NCBI GenBank assembly: GCA_037127315.1
Contig: JBBBDQ010001614.1
Span: 699,501-763,500 of the forward strand
Origin: Ascarosepion bandense
Lineage: Eukaryota; Mollusca; Cephalopoda; Sepiida; Sepiidae
Reading direction: 5' to 3'
Length of the DNA stretch: 64,000 nucleotides
The first letter of the stretch is position 1. Each line of letters opens with the position of its first letter. Below the pieces are notes generated by a model that saw only the letters and a program-made list of their open reading frames with translations, had not been told where the DNA came from and did no database searches. The position numbers and the translations under genes are program-made. Below are positions 11,130-23,261 of this stretch, one piece after another.

Positions 11130-11760
11130 ATATAATAGTTGGAAACATAATTAAAATTTGTACTGGGCATAAAGTGGGGATCGATTTTCTATTGTTATGA
11201 AGTAATAAACTAATCCCCCACTAATTAGTATTAATATAATAATGCAATATAATCTATCTCTTCTTCCTCCAGCTATGAGTTAAATTGCAGGATAGATTGG
11301 GTTCTATAGCCTTGGTCGGCAACCAGTCTACCGCAGAAAGCAATGGCAACCTACTGCGGGATAATCTTCTACCCAGTCAGTCATGTCTCTTTTCGAGACA
11401 TGATCACCCAAGCGTGTATCACGTATGGCAATTAACTGACTGAATATAATAGTTGGAAATATGATTAAGGCTTCTAATGGGCATAAAGTGGGGGATCAGT
11501 TTTCTATTGTTATGAAGTAATAAACTGATCCCCCACTAATTATATTTAATATAATAATGCAATATAATCTGTCTCTTCTTCCTCCAGCTATGAGTTAAAT
11601 TGCAGGATAGATTGGGTTCTATATCCTTGGCTGGCAACCAGTCTCCAGCAGAAAACAATGGCAACCTACTGCGGGATAATCTTCTGCTCAGTTAGTCATG
11701 TCTCTTTCGTGACATGATCACCCAAAGCGTGTATCACGTATGGCACTTAACTGACTGAGT
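11130..11760 (+). repeat. Tandem spacer plus SINE-tail units
   Basis: Two units of about 310 bp each carry a spacer and the 3' part of the SINE. The second spacer contains a perfect 15-bp inverted repeat (11488-11502 with 11522-11536, GTGGGGGATCAGTTT). The first spacer has a decayed version. Confidence 0.8.
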
Positions 11761-12120
11761 GATATGTATTTATGCGTTTAACAACACTAAGTGGGTATAA
11801 AACCACTGATTTTCTTTAGGTGTTAACATACACTAGCCATTTCGAATGAAGATTTTCAAGGCAGGCTAATACATTTCAATTGATATATATTTGCCTCCCG
11901 TTCTAAATATTGTCTTACTCTGTTTTGGGGGTACAATTTTTATAAATATGACTGCCGAACCGATTTAAATTATTTTAAAGACATATTTATAAAATATTAG
12001 TACTCGGGGTGCTGAAAAATATTCAGACTGACTCACTTCTAAAAATGTTCCCAAAAAGATCAAATCTCAGTTTACTTTTTTGAGGTTCTTGGTCGAATGA
12101 TGAACTTTTTCAGTAAACCC

Positions 12121-12123
<3 letters not shown>
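11761..12123. other. No recognisable feature
   Basis: AT-rich unique-looking DNA. Confidence 0.5.
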
Positions 12124-12165
<42 letters not shown>

Positions 12166-12186
12166 GAAGAAGAAGAAGAAGAAGAA
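12124..12186. repeat. (TAA)n(GAA)n microsatellite
   Basis: TAA repeats (12124-12164) pass into GAA repeats (12165-12186). The following LINE begins directly at the GAA edge. A similar junction occurs at 15904-15976. Confidence 0.9.
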
Positions 12187-14535
12187 TCACAGCAGAGAAT
12201 GTTAAATGCGCACTGAAAAAAGCACATAAGTGGAAATTTCCAGGTATAGATAAAATTCCTAACTTTTGGGTATATTATTTAAATACAGCACATAAAAAAA
12301 TAGCCAATGAACTTCAGGAAATGGTGAACGATCCCATTAAAATTCCTGCATGGATGACCAAAGGAATTACATTTCTTCTACCCAAGAATAGTGACTCAAA
12401 CAACCTGAAAAACTACAGACCAATTACATGCCTTCCGACAACATACAAACTATTAACATCTATTTTAAGAAAACAGGTATATTTATTCTTGGAAAGAAAT
12501 GACATGTTACCGCTTGAAGAAAAAGGGCGAAACGTAGCTGTTACGGATGTACAGACCAATTGCTTTTTAACAGAAGGATCCTGGAAAACCGCTACAATAC
12601 AAAGAAAAATCTTAGTACTGCCTGGATATATTATCGTAAGGCATTCGATAGTATACCACATTCCAGGTTTTAAAGACTTTAAATATATACAAGATATCAC
12701 CTGTCATCATCAATTTCATCAAACAATGCATGTCGATATGGAAAACAACCCTTTACCCCAATCATATAAATGGAACCTATAAGTCTGATGAAATAAACAT
12801 CAAAAGAGGTATATTTCAAGGTGATTCTTTGTCTCCGTTACTATTCTGCATATCATTAATAGCACTAACCAGTCAACTTAGCAAGACAGAATGTGGTTAT
12901 AAAATATCTCAAAAGAAAATAAGCCATCTATTTTATATGGATGACTTAAAGTTATCATTCATTGTAAGAATGATAACGAGCTGGAAGGTCTTCCGCAAAC
13001 TGTAAAATGCTTTAGCGAAGACATTGGAATGAAATTCAATTTAAATAAATGTGCTAAAGCTATAGTTTTACGTGGATCAATACAACAAACGTCCTTAATT
13101 ATTTTAGACCATGCTGTAACAATAAAAGAATTAGAGCAAGAAGAAACTTATAAGTACCCAGGTGTAAATGAGAGTGAAAGAATTCACCATAAAAAATGAA
13201 AGAAATAGTGCGTAAAGCGTACTATAGAAGGCTACGACTGATATTAAAAACTGAATCGAATTCTCAGAACAGAATTATGACTATTAATAGAGTTGCCATC
13301 CCAGTTGTCCAATATAGTTTCAACATCTTAAACTGAACTCTAAACGACATCAGGCGAATGGATTCTAAAACAAGAAAGCTCCTTTCTATGCATAAAATGC
13401 ATCATCCAAAGGCTGATGTAGACCGTCTATACATACCCCGTAAAGAAGGTGGAAGAGGTCTAATTCAGCTAGAATTGTCATACAAGACAGCAACTATTGG
13501 CTTACTAAACATACATAGAAACAACAAAGGACTGGATGATACAATTAGTCAAGCAACATGAAGAAAGAAAGAAAAAATATTCAATAATAAAAGAAGGCAG
13601 TAAATACGAACAAGATTTACATTTAGTAGATTTTGTAGAAAAGCAAAACAGAAGCCAAGAACCAACTATTGCGGCAAAAATATGGAAAAGAAAGCCAAGG
13701 TTAAAGCTCTTGAACAGATGAAACAACGCTGGCAAGACAAACCTCTGCATGGCCAATATCCAGAACGTGCCAATAAATCTAATATGGATAAAGTTAATAG
13801 TCATCGATGGTTACGTGCATCTGGATTAAAGTCTGAGACTGAAGGCTTTATTCTTGCAGCGCAAGACCAAAGTCTTTTCACTAGGAACTTTCAGGCAAAT
13901 ATTATACATAATAATGTAGATCCAAAATGCAGGTTCTGTGATAAATACCAAGAAACAATAGACCATCTAATCTCAGGTTGTTCTGTACTTGCCCCAAATG
14001 AATATAAAAATCGTCACGATTAGAAGATGTCACCATTCTATGGGATTACACCATCTACACAGACAGAAAAAAATCAAGCAAATAGACCGGACATTATTGT
14101 TAAAAACCAGAAAGAAAACATTTGCCTATTAATTGATATGGCATGTCCAGCGAATTGTAATATAGCAATTAAGGAATTCGAAAAACTGTCAAAATATAAA
14201 ACCTGGAAATTGATATAGAAAAAATGTGTAAATTGAAAACAAGAGTCGTGCCGGTGATGGTAGGTGCACTTGGAATGATAAAAAATGGAACAAAGCAACA
14301 CATTGAAAGAATCCCTGGAAACTCCAGATTGAGAGATATACAAACAATTGTCGTATTAAGTACAGCCCGCACACTAAAGAAAACTTTGTCTATGTAACGC
14401 TATGGATGATAGGGGAGATAGGAAAAACATGAAATGGAGCCATAACAACACGCCACGACATACCTTAGGTCTTCCAGCAGACTTGGTTGGTAGTACGACC
14501 ATAGCAGAAATCGAAATATGTTGAAAAATGGCATA
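12187..14535 (+). mobile_element. Dong/R4-like LINE, 5'-truncated and broken
   Basis: RT: NYRPITCLPTTYKLLTSILR (about 12410-12470), the GDSLSPLLF block, then the YMDD box (about 12934-12945). Thumb region: RLYIPRKEGGRGLIQLELSY. C-terminus: a zinc-knuckle-like CRFCDKYQETIDHLISGC (about 13929-13982), then a restriction-like endonuclease block with RPDIIV...LLIDMACP and a KEFEKLSKY segment (14080-14200). Many frame breaks. The 3' end is ATAATAATAAT (14527-14540). Elements with this endonuclease insert at preferred sites, and Dong is known from TAA repeats. Confidence 0.75.
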
Positions 14536-15237
14536 ATAATAATAATCTATTTTACATGGATGACTTAAAGTTGTATGCTAAGAATGATAATGAGCTGAAA
14601 GGTCTTCTGCAAACTGTAAAATGATTTAGCGAAGACATTGGAATGAAATGCAATTTGAATAAATGTGCAAAAGCTACAGTTTACGAGGATCTTTACAACA
14701 AACATCCTTAATTAGCTTAGACCATGCTGTAACAATAAAATATTTAGAGCCAGAAGAAGCTTATCTCGGTGTAAATGAAAGTGAAAAAATTCACCATGAA
14801 AAAATTAAAAAATATTGCGTAAAGAGTACTATAGAAGGCTACCACTGTTATTAAAAACTGAATCGAATTCTCAGAACAAAATTATGGCCATTTCTAAGCA
14901 TAAAATGCACCATTCAAAGGCTGCCATCCAAGTGGTCCAATATAGTTTCAACAGCTAAAACTGAACTCGAAACAACATTAAACGAATGGATTCTAAAACA
15001 AGAAAGCTCCTTTCTAAGCATAAGAAGCATCATCCAAAGGCTGATGTTGACCGTCTATACATACCCCGTAAAGAAGGTGGAAGAGGTTTATTCAGCTAGA
15101 ATTATCATACAAGACAATATCTATTGGTTTACTAACCTACCTAGAAACAACAAACGATTGGATGATAGAATTAATTCAACAACATGAAAACAGAAAGAAA
15201 ATCGAAATATGATGAAAAATGACAACATAATAATAAT
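14536..15237 (+). mobile_element. Second Dong-like copy seated in the first copy's TAA tail
   Basis: Starts inside the TAA tail of the previous copy at the RT YMDD box (CTATTTTACATGGATGACTT). It continues through the thumb region to HENRKK, then jumps to the 3' UTR (ATCGAAATATG) and ends in CATAATAATAAT. The zinc knuckle and endonuclease are deleted. Confidence 0.75.
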
Positions 15238-15609
15238 CATTATAACACTATTTTTACATGCGGAAAAATTTAACACTATTTTAGCTCGACGGAGCGAAAA
15301 AAATTATTATTATATGTATTATTAATTGTGCAGAATAATTGATCTAATATGAGGAGAGAGAAAAAAAGCCAAATAGATAAAAAAAATTGTTTATTCAGTT
15401 GCAATATGAACGCAGCTAATGAATTTTGAAGAGAGAATATATTACAAAATGAAATATTGAAAACTAGCTGAGTATAGAAGTGATTTAAAAAACATTTGCT
15501 GGTGTAGGCAGCATGTCATTAGGCCGTGATTATATTTTCGGTTCCGTCGCGGGCCTCGTCACATCTGGTGCCGTGATTGGCGATTGTTATATTCTATTTC
15601 TTTTAGTTT

Positions 15610-15657
<48 letters not shown>

Positions 15658-15902
15658 GACTTTTTCCGCAACATATTCGGGCGTCATTCAATTTATTTTT
15701 GGTGCCGTTTTCATTAACCCAAATGTGCACGCGCGTCAGGTCTGGTTCAACTTAGTAAAGAGATAGCAAGCAAGATTTCAGCGTGACTTACTTGATATCA
15801 AAATTCACAGTGTGGGCGAGGAAGAACACCGTTGTAATAGTCGACTTGAAGACCAGCTACTGTGTTGAAGCCATTAACGACTAGCGGCCGGAGGCCTCGT
15901 CA

Positions 15903-15903
<1 letters not shown>
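15238..15903. other. Unassigned, with (TA)n at 15612-15654
   Basis: AT-rich sequence with a 43-bp TA tract and GC-richer flanks such as GGCCGTGATTATATTTTCGG. No protein or repeat identity found. Confidence 0.5.
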
Positions 15904-15965
<62 letters not shown>

Positions 15966-15976
15966 AAGAGGAAGAA
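15904..15976. repeat. (TAA)n(GAA)n microsatellite
   Basis: TAA (15904-15937) passes into GAA (15938-15976). The third Dong-like fragment begins at its edge. Confidence 0.9.
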
Positions 15977-16580
15977 TGACTTGTTATGTAGTGCAGGTTT
16001 AAAAGCTGAATCCAAAAGTTTTATTCTTGCCACAAAAGAGAATTGCTTGCAAACTAGAAATTACCAAGTACACATACTTAAAAATTGTGTTGACCCCAAA
16101 TGCAGATTCTGTGATAAATATCCAGAAACAATTGCCATTCTTCTATCAAACTGTACATTGTTAGCCTCTACTGAATATAAAACTCGATATGATAGTGTGG
16201 AGCGATATATACACTAGTAGATATGTAACATTTACAGAAGGGAAACAGCAAGGTATTTATATAAACACCACTTAGACACGCTTACAGAGATAGGAGCTGT
16301 AACAATTTTATGGGACTTTAGAAGACACTCAGAGAAACCAATCAAAACTAATCGCCCAGACATAGTGATCAAAGAATACAACAACAGAATCCGCTTTCTT
16401 TTTGACATGGCAGACCCTGAAGATTGTTATGTATCTTTAGAGAGCTTCAAAAAAAAAAAATTCAAAATACAAGAATCTTGAAGCTGGATTCTATTGTGGA
16501 GTAGTTTTCGCACTGAAGGTTATAATCGTGCTATGTCAGTTGCTAATCGACTTAACGCACCCAAAATATTAAGAACTTGG
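15977..16580 (+). mobile_element. Dong-like LINE C-terminal fragment
   Basis: Encodes VDPKCRFCDKYPETIAILLSN (zinc-knuckle region, Cys-Cys with the His lost) and a restriction-like endonuclease block NRPDIVIK...RFLFDMADP near 16345-16435. It is more diverged than the 12187 copy and probably a related subfamily. The 3' limit is uncertain. Confidence 0.6.
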
Positions 16581-17089
16581 TAATCTTCTACTGAAAGCTG
16601 ACTCCTTAGTATTCAGCTAACTGCCGACTAATATCAACTGCCTAGTAGTTCTACTGAACTCCAATAGAACTCTAAAGAACTCCTATGAACTTCCCAAGAA
16701 CTTCTCAAGAACTTCTCCCGTTAACTTCCTGTTAAGTCTTATTAATATAGGAGGGAGAGTTCGTTATCTGAGGAATAAGCTTGTTTCCCCATAACATATT
16801 CTCAAAGATTTGACATATGAGGACATCATTAATTCCACATGTAGCTGAATCCCTCGGATAGATTTGAAAAGGTTCCGATAGACTCATTGGAGAGATTTCT
16901 GGTAGCCCATGCCTTTAAAAAATACAAAATATCGTATTCACAAGTACAGCTTACATATTGCAAAGTGATTTATCTTTGTAAAAAATGTGTTTGGTCTTGG
17001 ATTTTTTATTTTTTTTTTGGCAAAAAATTAACAGTGGAAAATATCATGAAACGATTTCTGATCTCAGTCTTTCCAGAGGGAAATATGTA
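16581..17089. other. Spacer with degenerate GAACT-type repeats
   Basis: A run of loosely repeated AGAACTTC / GAACTCC words at about 16655-16735. Otherwise nothing recognised. Confidence 0.5.
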
Positions 17090-17845
17090 CACAACAGAAA
17101 TCCAAGAAAATAATAATAGTGTTGATTCAAAATGTAGGTTCAATGATAAATATCAGGAAGACATAAGCCATCTAATCTCGGGATGTTCTGTACTTGCACC
17201 AAATAAATATAAAAATCGTCACGATAGAGTGAGGCAAGGTTTGTACTGGACAATGTACAAACACTTTGGAAAAGATGTTAATCAAACAGCACCAGTTACT
17301 GAAATAGAAACCATCACAATTTTATTAGATTGCACCAATCTTTACAGACAGGAAGATTGCGCCAAAATGGACAAATATAATTGTCAAAAATCGAAAAACA
17401 AAACAAAAACAAAAAAAAACCTGCTGACTAATTGATATGGCTTCTCCGGTGAATTGTAACATAGCAAGCAAAGAATTTGAAAAACTATCAAAGTATAAAG
17501 ACCTGGAAATCGAAATAGGAAAATCTGGAAATTGAAAACAAGAATCATGCCAATGATAGTAGGTGCGCTTGGAATGATAAAAAAAAGGAACACAACAAAA
17601 CATTGAAAAATTCCTGAAAGTCCTGATTGAGAGAAATACCAAAAAAAATTGTCTTGATAAATACAGTCCACACACTAAGTAGAACTTTGTCTATCTAATG
17701 TTATAGCGATATTATTAGAATTAGAAAAACAAATGATAAAAAGTAGCTATAACAACACACTATCGCCTTCATTAGGTTTTCTATAAGACTTGGTAGGTAG
17801 TGTGACCATAGCACAAATCGAAATATACTGAAGATGATGAAATAA
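17090..17845 (+). mobile_element. Dong-like LINE C-terminal fragment
   Basis: Encodes SKCRFNDKYQEDISHLISGC (one zinc-ligand Cys changed to Asn), a linker, and a decayed endonuclease region around 17380-17520. The 3' UTR ends ATGAAATAATAATAATG, matching the other copies. Confidence 0.7.
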
Positions 17846-18004
17846 TAATAATGATAATAATAAAGTCGGTTATGATTATTTATGAGAAGGAATTTTGCGT
17901 AGCATCGTGTATAAATCTTAATATTTTTTTGTGTATGGTTAGGTCTTAAAGGCTCTCACAACGCGTTTAGTAAAATAAAGGAAGGTAAAGAAGTTGGTGG
18001 GTAT

Positions 18005-18060
18005 TACCTATTTATTATATATTAATATTTCGAGATCAAAATCTCATCTTCAGAAAGGTA
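18005..18060 (-). ncRNA. Hammerhead-like motif, U-bulged variant
   Basis: Minus strand: CTGAAGA (18053-18047), one extra U, a perfect 5-bp stem GAGAT/ATCTC with a 4-nt loop, then GAAA (18031-18028) and a TATTA/TAATA pairing. A possible stem I pairs TACCT with AGGTA. The cleavage triplet is not clearly placed, so it is probably decayed. Confidence 0.4.
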
Positions 18061-18139
18061 GGTGAACTTGCTTTCGAGTTTCTGCGTGAACCGTGCCTTT
18101 CAAGGAATGGTCATCCTTCGCTGCTACTGCTGTCGTTAA

Positions 18140-18331
<192 letters not shown>

Positions 18332-18363
18332 TTGATAGTTGGCGCCGTTTTACGGTCTGATGA

Positions 18364-19625
18364 TATCTTCTTCTATGTGCCCTGTCCCTTCAGGACGTAG
18401 GCGATCATGGTTCTCCATGTCTCCCTATCCCTTGTGGCATTTAGTATGTTTGCTCCTTTTACACCTCGCAACCCACGTTCCGTCATCCACCTCATCAGGC
18501 TCTGCAAATATGTTATCGGCTGCCTTCCTCTGTCTCTCTTTCTGACCAGTCAGTATCAGGTTCTCCAAGCTCTCCTTCCTCATTGCGTGTCCCAGGAACT
18601 TCAGTTGTCTCTTTCTGATGCTCAGTATTAATTTCCTTTTTGTTGCCATTCTTTCCAACACCTTATCGTTGCTTGCATTTTCAGTCCACGATATCCACAG
18701 CATCCTTCTGTAGAACCACATTTCCGCTGCTTCCAGTTTTGTCCTCATTTTCGATGATATTGTCCAGCATTCACTGCTGTATTGAAGAACTGATATCACA
18801 TAGCAATCCAGCACTCATTTCTTTGTTTCTAGTGAAATTTTCCTGTGTGTTAGTACTTTACTCAGCTTCTGGAACGCGTCCTTCGCCATGCCAATTCGCC
18901 TTCGGATCTCTGTGTCGCACTTTCCATCTCCTGTTAGAACACTTCGTAGGTATTTAAATTTTTGTACTTGCTTGATTCTGGTATCCCTCACCTGTATTTA
19001 GCATTTTGGGTTGCACCTTTTGCTGATGACCATGCATTCAATTTTCTTAAAGTTAATTTGTAGTCCTTTTTTGTCACTCTCCACCAATACCTTCTATAGG
19101 AGATCTTGTAGTTTCTTTTCCGTGTCTGCAATCAGCACTGTATCATCTGCATACATTATGTTGTTCAAGTTGTGGCTTCCAATAACAAATGCTGGCGTGT
19201 CATCTAGGGTCCTCAAAATATTCTCGCTGTTAAAGTTGAACAGATCCGGTGAAAAGACACATCCTTGTCTTACGCCTCTTTCTATCTTTGTAAATCTACT
19301 GAAATCGTTACCTGTCCGTATGCATGCCGTTTGCTGCCAGTAGAGATTCTTGATTACTCTGAGGTCTTTCCCAAAAATGTCGAGGCTGCCGAGCATCTCC
19401 ATCAATTCTTTGTGTCGTATCTTGTATAAAACATAGGTACAAGTCTTTCTTCATTTGTATTGCCCTTTCAGAGAGCATCCTAATCATAAATATGGCGTTC
19501 CTTGTTCCATTGTCTTTGACGAACCCACACTGTTCCTGTCCTATCTCTGGCCTGATTCTGCTTCTCGCTCTATTCATCAGGATTCTGATAATCAGTTTTG
19601 TAATGTGACTCATTAAGCTGATAGT
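18364..19625 (-). mobile_element. RTE/BovB-like LINE, 3' half
   Basis: On the minus strand: CRTISLMSHITKLIIRI... and QCGFVKDNGTRNAIF (RT fingers), GVRQGCVFSPDLFN and MYADDTVLIAD (catalytic box, about 19140-19170). The C-terminal block is SECWTISSKMRTKLEAAEMW, WFYRRMLWISWTENASNDKV and RKRQLKFLGHAMRK. The motif-A Asp stretch appears deleted near 19410, where CFI runs into QDTTQ. The 3' tail shows GAAGA. These blocks are typical of RTE/BovB. Frameshifts make it inactive. Confidence 0.8.
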
Positions 19626-19635
19626 TCTGCAATAT

Positions 19636-19758
19636 TAACAAAAGAACCATTCTATTTTCATTTACAATTATTCACTTGGCAATAAATACTAAAAAATAGT
19701 ATGAAATACATCATTTTTTTTAAAACTGAGGTGGCCTAATAATTATGGCCGGTCGTGT

Positions 19759-19812
<54 letters not shown>

Positions 19813-20000
19813 CAAGTCTACAGGGTGCGATTTGTAAATTGTCGCTATTTGCTTAGTAACATTTTCCAAAGTAATAATGACAAAAGAACCATTCTATTTT
19901 CGTTTACAATTATTCACTTGGCAATAAATACTAAAAAATAGTATGAAATACATCATTTTTTTTAAATCACTGGGATGACCTAATAATTATTGGTAGTGTA
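19636..20000. repeat. Direct repeat of a Tc1-like end around a (CA)n tract
   Basis: About 120 bp starting AACAAAAGAACCATTCTATT occurs twice (19636-19755 and 19876-20000), separated by (CA)n at 19759-19809 and a mariner-like terminus (CAGGGTGCGATTTGTAAATT at 19818). The last bases read CTAATAATTAT, as at Tc1-like ends. Confidence 0.65.
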
Positions 20001-20164
20001 AATAACAATAAAAAAATGAAGAAAATAGTCCGAACGTAAATAATGTGTACAATAATTTCATTTATTTGTCAATGCACTTAATTCAATTGTGATTTTATCC
20101 GTCCACTTACTATGTTACCTAATGGTCATAAAATAATTTATTGCACTGTTTGTCAAGACACGTA

Positions 20165-20335
20165 ATTCGATGTTGATCACATGTTCGGCCCATGATGTCT
20201 TCAGTATCTTTCTGTAGAATCACAGTTCTGTTAATTCGTGTTTCTCCTTCATCTTTGAAGAGATTGTCCAGTATTCGTTGCCATATAAAAGGACAGATAT
20301 CACAATAGTTCAGTACTAATTTTTGTTTCTAACTT
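20165..20335 (-). mobile_element. RTE fragment
   Basis: Minus-strand match by eye to 18675-18840 of the RTE copy (region encoding the AEMWFYRRM block and its upstream). It is short and decayed. Confidence 0.65.
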
Positions 20336-21125
20336 AATAAAACTATAATTTATCGTATACATAAATAGTGTTAGATATTTACATTATTTACTGCTGTCCT
20401 CATCTTTGTTGCCATAATCACAGCGTTTCAACCGTTGTACGCTCCTACCTTCCTCAGGGGATTAGAATTTTGAACTGTGCTGTTTATTTCGATCACTGGG
20501 GTAGATTGTTCTTGTTCCATGAGTCATGCCACTTCCGTATGTCTTCCTTTAACTTAACGCTCTACCCCCTATTACTGTAGGCAGGTATTTAACTCACAAC
20601 TCTTTGGGTCAAATCAGTAGATCTAACCAACATTTTTATTCCCTGGGTCATGTGTCCAGAAATATAGAGAAATATATTGTAAGATCCTGATCGTAAATTC
20701 AGGAATAACATCTCGGGGAATAGAATACTCTGACATGAGTATATCTAAGCTCAGCCACAGCGAAAGTTAAATAAAAAGAACAGCGTGATTGTGAATCACA
20801 TTCAGAGAAATACAATGTATGTAATAGTTAGGGACATTGGTTTTATTCTAAACGGTCTTGACATTTTAACAAATTACGTTTGACAGGTGCACTTTCATGG
20901 CAAAGAGGGACAAACGATAATCAATTCGTTAGCCGTAATTACGCCTTTTTAATTGTTCGCCTTGTGACGTAAAAAGGTGATTACAGTTAATTTTTCTTTT
21001 CCCGACTTGATGGGCATCTGCTTTCTTTTTCTTTCCGTTATTGACATCAGTGATAATAATGACAATAATAGGAAAATGGGTGGATGTGGAAATTGGTATG
21101 AAGGAAGAGGGTTATTTCACTGAAG
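20336..21125. other. Unassigned sequence
   Basis: No convincing frame or repeat match within the window. Confidence 0.5.
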
Positions 21126-21126
21126 G

Positions 21127-21178
<52 letters not shown>

Positions 21179-21188
21179 CAGTCTGTTC

Positions 21189-21234
<46 letters not shown>

Positions 21235-21243
21235 CAGTCTGTT

Positions 21244-21302
<59 letters not shown>

Positions 21303-21305
21303 CAG

Positions 21306-21352
<47 letters not shown>

Positions 21353-21363
21353 CAGTCTGTTCA

Positions 21364-21408
<45 letters not shown>

Positions 21409-21419
21409 CAGTCTGTTCA

Positions 21420-21472
<53 letters not shown>

Positions 21473-21484
21473 CAGTCTGTCCAC

Positions 21485-21544
<60 letters not shown>

Positions 21545-21554
21545 CAGTCTGTTC

Positions 21555-21600
<46 letters not shown>

Positions 21601-21611
21601 CTTTCTGTTCA

Positions 21612-21652
<41 letters not shown>

Positions 21653-21664
21653 CAGTCTGTTCCC

Positions 21665-21712
<48 letters not shown>

Positions 21713-21722
21713 CAGTCTGTTC

Positions 21723-21764
<42 letters not shown>

Positions 21765-21775
21765 CTTTCTGTTCA

Positions 21776-21824
<49 letters not shown>

Positions 21825-21836
21825 CAGTCTGTTCAC

Positions 21837-21892
<56 letters not shown>

Positions 21893-21902
21893 CAGTCTGT
21901 TC

Positions 21903-21940
<38 letters not shown>

Positions 21941-21951
21941 CTTTCTGTTCA

Positions 21952-22000
<49 letters not shown>

Positions 22001-22010
22001 CAGTCTGTTC

Positions 22011-22076
<66 letters not shown>

Positions 22077-22087
22077 CGGTCTGTTCA

Positions 22088-22136
<49 letters not shown>

Positions 22137-22147
22137 CAGTCTGTTCA

Positions 22148-22208
<61 letters not shown>

Positions 22209-22220
22209 CAGTCTGTCCAC

Positions 22221-22284
<64 letters not shown>

Positions 22285-22298
22285 GTCTCAGTCTGTTC

Positions 22299-22364
<66 letters not shown>

Positions 22365-22374
22365 CAGTCTGTTC

Positions 22375-22416
<42 letters not shown>

Positions 22417-22426
22417 CAGTCTGTTC

Positions 22427-22468
<42 letters not shown>

Positions 22469-22475
22469 CTGTTCA

Positions 22476-22532
<57 letters not shown>

Positions 22533-22543
22533 CGGTCTGTTCA

Positions 22544-22596
<53 letters not shown>

Positions 22597-22646
22597 CAGT
22601 CTGTCCACATCTATCTATCTATCTATCTATCTGTCTCAGTCTGTTC

Positions 22647-22696
<50 letters not shown>

Positions 22697-22699
22697 CAG

Positions 22700-22750
<51 letters not shown>

Positions 22751-22762
22751 CAGTCTGTTCAC

Positions 22763-22822
<60 letters not shown>

Positions 22823-22832
22823 CAGTCTGTTC

Positions 22833-22882
<50 letters not shown>

Positions 22883-22893
22883 CTTTCTGTTCA

Positions 22894-22954
<61 letters not shown>

Positions 22955-22964
22955 CAGTCTGTTC

Positions 22965-23005
<41 letters not shown>
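21126..23005. repeat. (TATC)n array with ~60-bp higher-order period
   Basis: About 30 blocks of TATC repeats separated by spacers mostly reading CAGTCTGTTC plus A/C, at roughly 50-75 bp intervals. Because every frame of TATC reads Ser-Ile-Tyr-Leu, it gives a 657-codon open frame that is not a gene. Confidence 0.97.
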
Positions 23006-23006
<1 letters not shown>

Positions 23007-23261
23007 CAATTTAATAATTTCACTTTCTTTCTTTTTTTCTTTTTTCTGTCTTTTTTGTTGTCTGTCTAACTAGCACAATATTTTAACTCTTTCTTTCAAT
23101 CTATCCCATTTGAAATACTTTTCTCTTTTTCACGTTTTATATCTATCTACTACAATATATTTAATTCTGTCTTTCTCTATTATAATCAACATTCTTGTGC
23201 AAATTAATTGAAACAAAACGAATAATATGTTCCTAGGTAACTTTCTCAATTTTTATCATAT

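Larger units (their letters stand above)
10377..11760 (-). repeat. Composite repeat, inverted copy of 29410-30826
   Basis: Holds in order an exon-like frame (minus strand), about 270 bp of shared flank, a tRNA-SINE and two further units made of spacer plus SINE 3' part. The same order and sequence occur in opposite orientation about 19 kb away. It is either an inverted segmental duplication or two copies of an unnamed composite repeat. Confidence 0.75.

Noticed and set aside
21126..23005. CRISPR-like array (regular spacers)
   Set aside because: The regular parts are microsatellite blocks and the spacers are all alike, which is the opposite of a CRISPR array.
21041..23014. 657-codon open frame of Ser-Ile-Tyr-Leu repeats
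   Set aside because: It is produced by the (TATC)n array, in which every frame is stop-free. No start context, domain or codon signal supports a protein.
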